64,000 bases of DNA from Cerioporus squamosus. Lineage: Eukaryota; Basidiomycota; Agaricomycetes; Polyporales; Polyporaceae. Shown here piece after piece: positions 1 through 11,500 of the stretch. The position numbers were made by a program, and so were the translations under genes. The stretch spans positions 62,001-126,000 of the forward strand of contig JABYQS010000047.1 of assembly GCA_022592435.1 (NCBI GenBank), read 5' to 3'. How positions within the stretch are numbered: the first letter of the stretch is position 1; every line of letters starts with the position of its first letter. The notes below the pieces were generated by a model. It made no database searches, was not told where the DNA came from, and worked only from the letters and a program-made list of their open reading frames with translations.

Positions 1-119
1 GAGGTGGTTGTCTGCAACTTCGTCGCGACCAGGTCGAGAGGATAGGATACCGCGTTCGCAACTGCGCTCCCTAGAGCACCTGAGCATGCCTGGACCAGCG
101 GAGGTAGTGCGGAGGTCAT
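1..119 (-). CDS. Peroxisomal-type mitochondrial-carrier family protein (5' end only)
   Basis: The minus strand is open from an ATG at 119 to the window edge, giving 39 residues. They contain a first carrier helix (SGALGSAVANAVSYPLDL) ending in the mitochondrial-carrier signature PxDxx[KR], here PLDLVATK. The 'GAxxSAxAN..xYPLDL' style resembles the peroxisomal adenine-nucleotide carriers (yeast Ant1 / Pmp47 type), which import ATP for fatty-acid activation. This is judged by eye; other SLC25 members cannot be excluded from 39 residues. The gene is divergent from a 3-hydroxyacyl-CoA dehydrogenase, which would suit a shared fatty-acid degradation theme. The rest lies outside the window. Confidence 0.6.
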   Translation of the reverse strand, partial: MTSALPPLVQACSGALGSAVANAVSYPLDLVATKLQTTT

Positions 120-942
120 TGCGATATGTCCGTAACTATCGTCCTCGCCGTCCTCGTCGTCGTCGTCGTCGTCGTGGAAGGTGTGAAGCAAGTCGAACAC
201 GGGGTTGCCGATGAGCAGACCCACCGATGACGTCGTTCTACCATCTCTTGCTTCCACGTGATTGCCAGAGCAGAGGCTGATGGCAGTCGGGCGACAAGAG
301 ACACAGGATTACAAGGTGGGAAATAGTATGATCAAAGCAGAAGACACTTCAAGTGCGAGGTAATCTGAGATGGAGGAGGAGGAAGAGGACGAGTGAGTCG
401 TTGACTTTCATCTCTGCCAGATCACTGGGCGCTGGATTATGTAAGCAAGCGCAGGTACTTACTTAGCTGGTGGCATTAGAATAATCGGCAAGTGGGGAAC
501 TGTGGGGAAGGGCAAGAGGAATCATATATACATGGACGAGTGACCAGTAGAACGAGCGAAAACATTTTTGCGAACAGCTCCGAATATGTATGAACATCTC
601 CACAGACCGGAAGCCTGAGTCAGGACGTGAAGCCTGAGGGCACGGTAACTACACTGGGAAGACCACACTAATAAAGCCAACGTCAATCTTTTCCGAAAGA
701 CGCAAGTAGAAATGTGATCTAGATGTCATCTAAATAGGACCGCGAGGATGTGTCTAGAATGAAGCAGTCGCAGTTCGGTAGGATCGCTATCTCACGGGCG
801 CTACTCTGCCGAATCACATGAGCGTGGTCGGTACCCCGCACTCAGCGATGTCCGGAGCTTGCACGTCGACCTCCTCCTCCTCCTCCCCAACCGACTCCCC
901 AGTCATCGCGGCATCCAGACTTCACGCATCAAGTCAGACGCC
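120..942. promoter_or_regulatory. Divergent intergenic region, carrier / HADH
   Basis: About 820 nt separate the two divergent start codons. It holds a (GTC)n-like tract near 150-176 just upstream of the carrier start, and a CCT-repeat pyrimidine tract near 869-887 shortly before the dehydrogenase ATG, a common feature of fungal promoters. No convincing coding exon was seen. The short frames here are low-complexity Arg/Thr strings produced by the triplet tract. Confidence 0.5.
150..176. repeat. GTC trinucleotide repeat
   Basis: An almost pure run of GTC units, visible directly, lies about 30-60 nt upstream of the carrier ATG and so probably in its 5' leader. It may be length-polymorphic. Confidence 0.8.
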
Positions 943-2929
943 ATGAGCATCGCGCACGGAGTTCGGAGGACAGCAGTCATCGGCGCCGGCCAAATGGGTA
1001 TGTCGCGAGCGATTGGTCTTTAGTTCAGCCAGCTCACGACGCGTTCGCCACAGGCCTGGGGATCGCCTTCGTGTCTGCGGTGCACGCGAAAGTTCCTGTG
1101 CTGCTGTACGACAAGTCGCCGGCGCAGATCAAGTCAGGACTCGGCCTCATGGACAAGATCCTCGCGAAGGACGTCTCGAAGGGCAAGCTCACCTCGGAGG
1201 CGGCCAAGGAGGCGCGAGACCGTGTCTCCGTCGTGGACGACATGAAGCACTTCCGGGATGCTAATTTGGTCATTGAGGTGAGTGTTGACCTCTTGCCTGC
1301 TGTGTCGAAGCCTCGGAAGGACATCCGATCCCATGCATGAGCTAAACACGACTCCCTGCGCGTACGACCATGCCTCGCCTCTCTTAACCCACTCCGGCGA
1401 TATATGCGCTGTTACTGTGCTATGATGCGCTTCCGAGAGCAATTTTCCTCCTTCATATCATCCCACGATCATATCACTTGGTTTCCATCATTCGCCATGG
1501 AAATGTATCGACATACTGACACGCATACAGGCTGTGGCAGAGAACTTTGCTATCAAGGAGGCAATCTTCCGGACACTCTCCGCTGAGCTGTCACCCAAAA
1601 CTATCCTCGCGTCGAACACGTCTTCCATAAGTCTCACGAAGATCGCGGCTTCGACAATCCCGCAAGGCAAGACTGCTTCTGACCCGGAGGGCAAGGAGAG
1701 CGCAGGAAGAGTGGTCGGCTTGCACTTTTTCAACCCTGTCCCTGTTATGGTGCGCAAACGTTTGCTCTATTAACGCCCCGAGCACTAACTTCACATCACG
1801 ATCCGCCTTCGTCACAGAAACTCGTCGAGCTGATCGCTGCCACACAAACTTCGCAAGAGACCCTTGACCGTGCACGCGCATATGCGATTGCATGCGGGAA
1901 AGGTGCGCCTGCCTTCGTCGCTGTTTCGCACTGTGCTGCTTGCGTCTCGAGGCCACCGTGCTGACATGAGATTTGCTTCGGCGCATCAGAGGTGACCTAC
2001 TCGAAGGATGTCCCTGGCTTCGTGGCGAACGGATTGCTGATGCCCTTCATCAACGAGGTTGGCAATTTCACTCTATCTCGCGTGGGCGCCATGATGACGA
2101 GGTTCCTTGCTGCGTGCACAGGCAATCATGATGTTGGAAAGGGTAAGTTGGGCTGATATCTGGGTGAGTGGGGTGGCATGGACTGAAGGGTGAACAGGGT
2201 GTCGCCACACGAGACGACATCGACAAGACTCTGAAGCTCGGCATGAACCACCCGATGGGCCCTTTGCAACTCGGTGCGTCTTCTGTTCTTTCACTGCGCA
2301 TGTCAAGTGCACTGGCTGATGATCGATCGTGTAGCGGATTTGTACGTCTACTTCCCTTCGCAACTCTCTTCTGACACTGCATTGCTCATGTCACGCGCTC
2401 TTCAACCGTCTATCCCGCATACTTACCTCCACCGCACCATTCAACCTCCGCCATCCGCTCGGGCGCTCCGATGCTCGTTCGTTCATCTCGCCGCAAACAA
2501 CAACCCCGCATCCACAACGGTCCGGTCGACAACTGTGCACACGTACACAAACACTCCGTGACCCTGCAACTGGGGAAAATTTCCCGCCTCATCTGATCCT
2601 GCCCGTGTCCTCCCGCTGCGTTTATTCTCTCCTCACTCTATTTGCTTCTCCCTGCATGAACGTCACGCGCACGCTCTCGTCTCGCACCCGGCTTCCGGCC
2701 TGGGTATCTGCGCACCCGCGTTGCGTCCGCCGACCTCACGTCTCGTGCGCGACGTTGCGGCTCGCACTGCAGCATCGGGCTCGACACGTGCCTGGCGATC
2801 CAGCAGACAATATACCACGGCACGGGCGACTCAAAGTACCGCCCGAGCGTGCTGCTCGAGCGCATGGTGGACGCGCAGTGGTACGGCAAGAAGAGCGGGA
2901 AGGGCTTTTACGACTACTCGAAAGAGTAA
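943..2929 (+). CDS. 3-hydroxyacyl-CoA (3-hydroxybutyryl-CoA) dehydrogenase
   Basis: NAD-dependent oxidation of 3-hydroxyacyl-CoA to 3-ketoacyl-CoA in fatty-acid or branched-chain catabolism. The ATG at 943 opens an exon with the Rossmann motif VIGAGQMG, completed after an intron as LGIAF. Later exons hold the NAD-site ASNTSS, the catalytic-His motif [11 protein letters not shown], the conserved PGFVANGLL, and the C-terminal domain motif [15 protein letters not shown] with the ending [13 protein letters not shown] before TAA at 2927-2929. At least seven short introns are needed, plus a final long one at 2342-2772 (431 nt) joining ADF to IGLDTC in frame. The C-terminus is not a PTS1 and no clear mitochondrial presequence is seen, so the compartment is open. 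It shares a divergent promoter with a peroxisomal-type carrier. Confidence 0.92.
2342..2772 (+). other. Unusually long (431 nt) last intron of the HADH gene
   Basis: The donor GTACGT follows GCGGATTT and the acceptor CTGCAG precedes CATCGGGCTC. Joining them restores the conserved ADFIGLD block. The other introns of this gene are about 50-230 nt. The interior is pyrimidine/CA-rich with no convincing conserved frame. Confidence 0.8.
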
Positions 2930-5079
2930 CACGCGAGCCGCTCTGGGGGTCACAGGTCGTGCAGGCCGCGATGCCCGTATAATACAATTGCACAGAATCT
3001 TCTGCGCTGCTTGCATGGTCACCGTGGCGTCTCACCGTCGTGTCGTGCTGCCTGCGCGGTCGGAAAGTACGGCTGAGGACCCGATGTGTCAATGCTCGGA
3101 ATGCCGCTGTCGTCCGACTTGCGGTTTCCGGTTCGATGAGTAAGAAGTGTGGACAGTGCCACCTGCAGCCTCTGGGTCCAGGCTCGCGTCAGGAATGCGT
3201 GCGTGGAAACCGGTGTTCTGCGGTCACCACTTTTCACCGACGTGGAAACCCGTGGTTCGCTGGAGTGATGTCCGTTGACGAGGTCGCGTGACGACGCACG
3301 GTGGACGTGGTGCGTTGGTGTCTGATCCGTCCTTCCTCCCGTGCCCCGTAATTGCACCCTCGACATCTCCGTACGTACGTCCGTTGGGCGTTCTGGTGGT
3401 TGTCGATGGGGTTGAAGTTTACTTGTCGCACTGAGTGAGCAGCGCTCGCGGGAGTCGTCGGTGTGGCCTACAGGGACTTGCCGGCATGATCAGTTGCGCA
3501 GGGCACAGAAGCTCGCAAGCATAGGCTTCCGCCTTCCATCTCCGGCGAGTCTGCGCATCTTCGGACTTAGATGCCAGGCTGGACGCACGTAAACTCCGCG
3601 CTTCTGCGGCCCCAGGGGGAGCAGTTCGGGACGCTCCCGGTTGCACTCTGCTGACGTGGGAGATGATGCGTTCGAACCCTTGTCAGAGTGTGCATTGTGC
3701 TTTCTCACCTACCTTGTCCGAATCTGGCAGGGGAGTGAGGAAATTGGCCTATCCTCTCAGGCTGATCGTACACCTGGCCGTGGGTCTCGGTCTGGCCCCT
3801 CGGAGCTTCGCGCTGTATCTCCTGGACCGATGCCAGCCCGGTGGGACCAATACTGCTCGGAGCGCGCAACAAAGTCAGGGACTGACGCAGGTGGCCATCG
3901 ATGACCAAGGCGTTTCTGGCATCCTCTTGGAAGGTGAGTATGTCCTCGGCACCCTGTGTGGCATATTGAGCAATGTTCTAGGGTGTGCTTCCCACTCTCC
4001 TTCGTCGTCATTCTGAGGTCAAGGGTGGTCTGCAACACACATTGTGGCACTGCATCGACCCTCCTTCTAGACCGGAGAAGCACGCCTGCGCCCGAACAAG
4101 GGCTTCCTGCAGGTGCTACATCACAGCTCAATATCACTGGGACGGAGGTTCGTGGCGCACCATCTCTCATACAATCTCGTCGGCTGCAGTCGTCCTTGAT
4201 TCCAGGAGACTCGAGGGCTTCGCTGAGATTGCACGAGAGATCGGACTTCAGCCGCCTGGACACCGTTCCCACCACACGCTACGGCGTACGGTGCGGATGC
4301 CTGTACTCCCCTGCGTGTACCCGGCCCGAGAGGCAGGCGCGCGCATGCATGGCCCCAACGAGGCTGCTTCTCGCCGGGATCGCAACCACGTCCAGCTCGG
4401 GTTCTTGTGGCCCACGCTTGGCTCTAGTAGCATCGAGAATCGCGCCTGCCATCCGTGGCTCCTCGACCCTCGATTGCCGTCAGCCATCCGCTGCGAAGCC
4501 ACCTCTCTTTTCGCCATCTTGTGGACGAGCGGGCAAGCGGGGACCGGCCTACGAGAGCTTCTCACTTGGCTGCACGCAGGATCAGAAAGCCCTCCGCTCT
4601 GATTGGGCGCGCATACACGACCCACTGCGGGGGTGCCGATCACACGACGCCGGCTCGTGCCCCTCGACCAGTGGCAGGAGGTGGGGCGGGCGTTTCGACC
4701 TTTCACGCTCGCGACAAATTGGGCCTCCGAAGCTTCCCGCCCAAATAGGCGTCGATGCGGACGCGGAGATGGGACCCGGACGGTGCTGCCCCTGCGTCTT
4801 CGTGAACTTGATCGGAGGAGGTTTTGACGGGCGGGCGAGCGCGTGTAAGTCATCTAATCTTTCGATTCTGTGCGGGTACTTATAGGCTCCTGCTCTCCGC
4901 TCTTTGGTCGTCAGCACTCCCCTCCCTCACAGGTCTATCCAAGGCTTCCGCTCCGCTCGCCAGACTCAACTCACCTAGTCTTCTACTTACTTCTCTCTTG
5001 ACGACACAACTCGTCACGCCTCCCGACTCGTCCTCTGTCCACCCACCTCCTTCACTCGCTACCCCGCTCCCAATCCAGA
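2930..5079. other. Gene-poor stretch
   Basis: Several overlapping open frames occur on both strands, the longest 309 codons at 3956-4885 (+), but their translations lack recognisable motifs, are rich in Arg/Ser/Pro, and compete with equally long antisense frames. I find no coherent exon-intron model. A TATA-like TACTTATAGG lies near 4876-4885, about 200 nt before the small gene at 5080. Confidence 0.5.
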
Positions 5080-5551
5080 ATGTGTGAGATTGAGTGGTGA
5101 GTAGCATCGAGACTCGGACTTCGGTGGGCCTCGTGTAAATACTGATCGGCCTTCTTCGCACATTACGGCAGCTTCGGAAACTACCACCGCGGTTGCGAGG
5201 TGCGCTATCTTCGTTCTACCGCCCCCGGACTCTATCTGACTGACCGGCGGCTCACAATCAGCACTATGTCAAGCTTTACGAGAGCGGGAACAAGACGGAC
5301 TGCGGCTCGCCCACCTGCGCTCTGAGCACCGCACACCAACACCGACCCGGGCAGCGGACGTGCACCTGCTTGAAGGTGAGCCTGGGATATTCTACCGGCG
5401 CATGGACAGATCGGCGTTCTAACCAGAATGCTGGCTCGGGCAGGTCGCTCGCGAGTGCCGGAGGGTGTTGAGCCTGATCCACGACCGGTGCGATAACTGC
5501 ACGCGCGCTGCGTGGGCCACACTCGAGCGCGAGTCCGGCCGTGTCTGGTGA
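5080..5551 (+). CDS. Small cysteine-rich fungal protein (4 exons)
   Basis: Exons 5080-5096, 5172-5199, 5262-5375 and 5444-5551 join in frame with GT-AG introns of 75, 62 and 68 nt, giving 88 residues starting MCEIECFGNYHRGCEHYVKL and ending in TGA. Ten or more cysteines are spaced in the pattern C..C(8)C-H-Y, DCGSPTC, C-x-C, then C and CDNC. This pattern recalls the short 'C-x-H-Y ... DC ... C-x-C ... C-x2-C' proteins of unknown function abundant in Agaricomycetes (family recollection). Spacing suggests metal binding. No signal peptide is seen. The tiny exons explain why a plain ORF scan misses it. The exon-4 acceptor (…GGGCAG) was chosen because only that one keeps the frame. Confidence 0.7.
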
Positions 5552-6828
5552 CCCGTCACTGGTGCCTTGCTCTGCTCTCCGCGGGCGTTGTGCGGCTCCG
5601 TCGTGGGGAGAACGACTCTGCCTGCTGTCGCTGTCTCTGCTCTCGGTATTTGAAGGTCGCTGCGAAGGCTGTGGCCGGTTTCCTCTCCTTCTCTTGGTTA
5701 TTGTCGGGCTCTTTCTGCCATTGCATGTATTTCTACCATCATCGAACGCTGTACAATTATCCGTCCAATGTATCTTGCAACGGGACATGTCTGCGTGTAG
5801 GATTCATAGCATCAACCCGACCGCGAAGACTTCAAGTTCCTGAGTGTGGAACTGGAGGAGTCGAAAGCCAGACCGTCAGCATTCCGCGAGGCTCCTATGG
5901 GAGCTGACTTGACGCAGCGTAAGAAGATCAAAGTGGTCGACTGACCACTGAGCGGTGCCATGGACTCTGCACAAGTGAGTGCGCGTGCATCTAGGTCGGA
6001 CACTTTTACGTAGCATGGGTACACCCGCGAAGTTGGGATGTACTGCAGATGCTGCAGCTACCAGGCAGTGCAACCCTTCTTAGGGCCTTGCCTTCTTGCT
6101 GCAGAGCCCAACGCCGCAGCACGAGCCATGCGAAAGTGCAAGATCGCTCAGCAAAGACTTGCTGCAACGCCCGGTGCGGAGGAGCTATAAAGAGAGAAGC
6201 CCTGTCGCAAGAGAGCCTCAATGAACTCCTCACTAGTAACTCACCTCCAGTACCGCGGCCGCGGTAACTCGGACGGTAGATGGGAGGTGTCCCTGTACGT
6301 CTCGAGGCTGCTCCTACTCGACCGCCCCACATTTTGCTAATCTCCGATACATGTGCACCGACCATGCGTTACAGGCTCGGGCAGCGCTCCTTGGCCTAGG
6401 CTGGGACCCGCCCATGACGGTCTTTACTCTGACTTGGTCTATATGTGATTATTGGGCATGTGAGTCTTCCTGTCAATGGAGCGCACATAGTTGGGAAGAG
6501 TCACTCACAGATGCTGTCAGTCGTAAACGGGTGATATCGCTTGGTTACGGCGTAAGCTGTAACACAGGTCGTATCCGGTTCGCGAATGCGGAGAAGCCCC
6601 GGCGGGGCAGTGGTTAAAATCAAGTACCCCAGGACAACACAAGTCGCCACTCAGGTTGCCAACTCGCCTAGTATGTGGTGCGCTTCAAGTGTATAGAAGT
6701 CAGGAGAACTTAGGAAGTCTGGCGAAGTCATACGCGCGTGGCAGGCTGCATGTGTAGGATAGACGAAGTCAAACAGAGTGTAGCTCTATGATATCTGAAT
6801 CATATTCCGATCCCTGACGTTGACGTGG
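5552..6828. other. Intergenic, no supported gene
   Basis: Only short frames on both strands, with no motif, no plausible splicing pattern and no RNA gene recognised. It includes the 3' flank of the minus-strand GGPP synthase, which ends at 6829. Confidence 0.5.
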
Positions 6829-8265
6829 TTATGTCGGCCGTTCGACGTGCAACGCCCCCATGATCTTCTCGAGCTTGGGGTTACCGCCAAGCCGAGCGAT
6901 CTCGGCCTTGACCTGAGCCTCCAATTCATCCATGACCCCGAGCGTGTAGTCGAACGACTTCGTGTGGTCGCGCAAGTAGTTTATCGTGTGCTTCTTCAGC
7001 GTTGGTGTGGTGGGGCGCTTCTGCAGCACGTCTGTGGGTGAGCGCCACGTCAGGTAAGTTGAGGGATGCGATAGACAGGTGAACACTTACTTAGTATCTG
7101 GCGGTTGGAAGGATCTGCCCGGACACCGTGTACGACGGGGAATGAGAACTTGCCCTCGGTGAGGTCCTCAGCGAAGCCCTTGTTCTCCGTGTACTGAATA
7201 CGGATACCGATGTGAGTTCCAGATGGACAAAGATCGATATGAGAAGAGGACCAGCCTGTGTGCTCTGCAGATTCATGTAGTCATCGCGTATCTGGAAGTA
7301 GATACCGAACAGGTTGACCAGAGGGACATAATCTCTGCGGAGAAACATCAGATGCAGGCGCTCGAGACGAGACAGGCACGCACACGTCAATGTTTGTCGT
7401 GGAACATGCCATCATGAGCTTGATAGCCACGCGGAAGAGCCCCCCGGTCTCTGTGGAATGATCGATTGGTATGCGCTACCGCAGGCGGGGTTCTAAAAGG
7501 CACTACTCACTGTTGTTCACCATCGAGACATACTCCTCTTCCGTAGGGCATCGAAGAGAGTCGCGCCAGAGCAACTCCAGACCCTGGCCCCTGTGGAGTG
7601 ACAAGAGTTCCGCTGTGATACAGTGATAAGTCGAGACATCCGCCCAGTCATCTAGAGCATACCTGTGACAATGCGATCGAGCTCCTGGAACGGAACGAGA
7701 CGCTTGGGGGCGTCCGACGGCGTCTCCGCGTCGATGTGGATTCCGGAGCGAAGGGAGAACAGCTCCTGATATGCAAGGAAGTAAACGTAGTTCGCCGAGT
7801 TGATCGTCTGCGGTATCCCATAGATCTTGTGTGCAACTGTTCCGCCTCGGGCGTGAGGAACTGGCGCTACTAGTCAGTCAATCAAGCGCACCTGGAACGC
7901 CTCTCCGCAGTTGGGCGTCATCCTCGATGTCGTCTACACTGTGGTTAGGTCATTGTACAGAAGTTAAGACAGGGACGAAGAGTCTCACAGCAGGCTGGCC
8001 GTGTGTAGCATGCTCACGACCTTGGAGATCACTTTGAGCTTGTCCTCTGGGACTTGCAGCCACGAGTTGAACGCTTCTATCATCTGTCCTCTGATCTCCT
8101 TGCCGGGAACGGAGTATATGTGCGTGAAAGGCTCCAGTAGTGCCTGTATTAGGGTCAGTATAGGCGACTTGATCAGGCTGTGGTATGGCTAACGGATTCA
8201 TTCGAGTCTGACCACGCGTTGGATGAGGCCAGAATAGCCTCCACGTCAAAGCTCTTGTCAGGCAT
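6829..8265 (-). CDS. Geranylgeranyl diphosphate synthase
   Basis: Trans-prenyltransferase condensing isopentenyl diphosphate with allylic diphosphates to C20 GGPP, used for protein prenylation, carotenoids or diterpenes. The ATG at 8265 gives [12 protein letters not shown]. Exons then show the first Asp-rich motif ([12 protein letters not shown]), [15 protein letters not shown], the [12 protein letters not shown] segment, the second Asp-rich motif ([13 protein letters not shown]), and [15 protein letters not shown]. The protein ends [10 protein letters not shown] before TAA at 6829-6831. About seven introns split it, some placed inside conserved blocks. The gene is head-to-head with GCN1. As a stand-alone GGPPS beside a housekeeping gene it is probably the primary-metabolism copy (inference). 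Confidence 0.93.
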
Positions 8266-8532
8266 TGTGTATGTCTGCTGCAAAGACTAGTGCCGAGTCG
8301 TACTGTAATGGTAGTAGGAAGAAAGGAGGATGCAGAGGCTATGCACATCATTCATGTCAACAGTGGCTTAAATAAGTGGATGTAAGTACAGTTATAGGCT
8401 CATAAACGACAGGTAGAAAGAGTTAAGTAGGCGTTACTTATCAAGTAGCCGTAATACTAGGGCCCGGATTTCAAGTCTTCAAACTTGGTGACTCGGCTGT
8501 CTTCCTCTCTCTCATTCTCCTCCGTCCTCGCG
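8266..8532. promoter_or_regulatory. Compact bidirectional promoter GGPPS / GCN1
   Basis: Only 267 nt lie between the start codons of the divergent GGPP synthase and GCN1 genes, so both core promoters must sit here. CT-rich sequence (TCTCATTCTCCTCCGTCC) precedes the GCN1 ATG. No clear TATA box is seen for GCN1. Confidence 0.6.
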
Positions 8533-11500
8533 ATGGGAAGGTCTGAAATAGAGTCCTGGATAGCTTCTACGGCAAGCGTATCCGGCGACGACGACGATTC
8601 AACGACACCCGGCTCGGAATGGCGAAGAGAAAATATCATGAAGGACTGGCCGGGCGCGATGCGCGCGGCACAGACGAGACTCTTCACGAGTAGCACCAAA
8701 GCTCGCGTACAGTTTCTGAGGGAGGAACTGCTCGTGCTAGCAAAACATGGCGGTACGTCCATTGTGCAAGCATGCCGGCCCTCGAGCTGACGCGGATCGG
8801 CATGCAGATCTTAGCCTATCGCAGGTTATGGACGTCTTCAAGCTTCTAACATCCACGTATCCTCGCTATGTCGACGCGGAGTCTCGACAAGGGGTAGAGG
8901 AAGTGGGAGTTGCGATGGTTCGGCGAGACGAGTTGCGAGGGACACCACAAGGAGAGCCCGGCGAGAGCAAGTTTGGTGTGGCAGAGCAGGTCCTTGGATG
9001 GATGTCGCAGGAGGTCGGGCGAATACACAAGAGGTCCAGGTGAGTACCTTCGTTTATTCCTTCTGCCTCCAGCGCAAACACGCTGTACCCAGCTCCTATG
9101 CGGCCGCGGACATGTTCGTTCTCCTCAGCTGGTGCTGTGGACTTTATGTCGCCTGCCTCGAATGCAACCCCGATTTCTCCAAGTCTCGCTCCTGGACCAC
9201 GTTGCTTGGGGTTATGGCGTCTCTTGTGGATATGCTACTGGACCCTACAACACATAGCAAGAAGTCGCTGCAGAAGAGCACGCTGGTTCGCACACGACGA
9301 GCTTTGCGACATGTATGTTGGTCTCATATATTCCCCATGAAGTCGCTTATGTATATGTGCAGAGCCCAGAAAAACTTCCGGAAGTCATGAGGACGTTGGT
9401 CGCACTGACGAAGTCTCTGCCATCTCCGCTCACAGTCGTACCAATTCTGGGCATCTCCGTAGACGTTCTTCTCAGACTGAAGAATTTCAAGGACGAGAGC
9501 CTGAAACAGATAGACGCAACAGTCAAGGTAAGATGCTTGAGCAGGACCGCTTTACTTATCTCACGCGCATGAACAGAACGAAGTAATACAGTTGTACGCT
9601 GGCGCTGTTCTGATGTCAAGGACGTCTGTCCCCGCTCACGTATCCGTAAGTCACCCCTGACTGCGTTAGCGCGAGTGCTCATGCTCCACCAGTCCGCACT
9701 GCATGGCTTCATCCAATCATATGTCACCCCAGAGGATTTCAGTGGAACCATCCTGCCAGCGATGGAGAAGGCACTTCTGCGTTCCCCTGAGATCTCCCTG
9801 AGCGGTGCGTACCAGCTGAAGGAAACATGGGCATCGACTCATCCATTCGCACAGTGATCGCCGATTTCCTTCCCGCGTACTCGCACCCCGTAGAAGGTGA
9901 TTCGTTCCGTAGACTTCTCACCCCTGCACTCAACAGCGCCAAGTCGTCCAACCATGTGGTCCGCGTCAGCTCGATTGCTCTTTTCAAAGTTCTCATCAAG
10001 CTCACGCCGTCTTCTGCCGACCTTGAACACACCGTCACTGAGCTACTGAGCCTGCCCAAAGCCGGGAAGACTGCAGGGCCTGACCATCGACTCGCGTTGT
10101 ATACCATGCTGGGGAGCATTCCCCCGTCTGAGTCGGTATCATCGCAAATCGTGCAAACCGGACTTCCTCTGTTGGCCAAGGAGACACACGACGCCTCCGT
10201 CTCTGCGTTGGGTAGCTCGCTCATCCCTCATCTAGTGCAAACTCTCCGCGCTGCGTCCCTTCCGAGTGACATAGCAAGCGTTGCTGCAAAAGAGATGACG
10301 AATGCGAAGCCTGTGGTGCGACGGGCCTTCTGCTCGCTGGTGGGCAGTGCGTTGTGGGAGCTGGGAAACCTCGACACGGCCGCTTCAATCACTCTAGCGA
10401 AAGCTGTCCTTCTTTCCTTCGAAACCAACCTGAAGACGGTTTCGGCGAACCCCCTAGGTGCGATAGCCGGGCCGCTGGAAGGTTACGTAGCCACTGCCAT
10501 CCTGCTCGGTCCTCTTGCTCGTTCGAAAGAATTCGGTAGCTTTTTCCGTTCAAATCACTTCGCGTTCGTACCTTATGCTTCATCTCACAGACGATGTCAT
10601 TCCGCACAATGCTACTCTGCAATCGATATCCAGTGCGCACCCGAAACCATCTTTTCTGCTGTGGGACAAGGTGTACCAGAAGCTGGGCGGCGAGGAAGAC
10701 GAGACGTGGCTGCTCCGTGCGAGCGAAGCCGTGCTCGCCTACATCAAGGACGAAGTCCTGAAGAACGAACACACGCGGTTCGTTTATCCTGATTTCATGC
10801 GTGATGACCAGTTGCTCACTCCACGCTACAGGACATCCCTCGGGTCGATCTTCCTCCATTTAGCTGTGGAGGGCTCATCACCCCAGATCCGCAGATCGAC
10901 ACTGAGCACTGTTGAGCGTTTGGCATCGACGCTCCCAGAGCATATCAACCTCTCGGCGCTGGCGGCGACGTCCGCGCACCTCTCGCGGGAGAAGCCTCAT
11001 TCCAAGACGGCTATAGCGAGTGACGATCAGGACACTTCCCCGAACAAGGAAGCGCGTCTGCCCGCGTTCCTCTTGGCATGTGCGGCATTTGCAGATGACT
11101 GCCCTCAGGACATCAAAGAGAGACTGTTGTGGGACTGGGTCGTTGTCGCTCACCACCCAGGACATTGTGAGATCCAACCCATGTTTTGTGTCTTCGCTGG
11201 AGTGCGCAATACTGACCGGTGATGCTGCTGCAGCTGGGAACATCCGCCCGGTCTGGATTGAGCTATGCCAGAAGGCCAAGGTCGACCCGCATGACCTCGT
11301 CTCCGCTCACGCCGACGCTATCTTGGAGAAGGTGTTCAGTGCGATCGACGTTCAGTCCAAGGTGCGCCGTTTTGCGATCAATGTACATTCGTAGCTAACG
11401 AGTCTTCTTGCTGGCAGTCGCATGCTGGCTTCTCCGAAGCAGGCTTCCGCGCGATCACGACGTTGGCATTCGTCGCCCCTGATGCTGTGCTCCCCAAGGT

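Noticed and set aside
8..214. 68-codon plus-strand frame with an Arg-rich run
   Set aside because: Antisense of the carrier exon plus the GTC repeat.
3956..4885. 309-codon plus-strand open frame
   Set aside because: Composition is Arg/Ser/Pro-rich without motif, with a 201-codon antisense frame in the same place; typical chance frame in GC-rich DNA.
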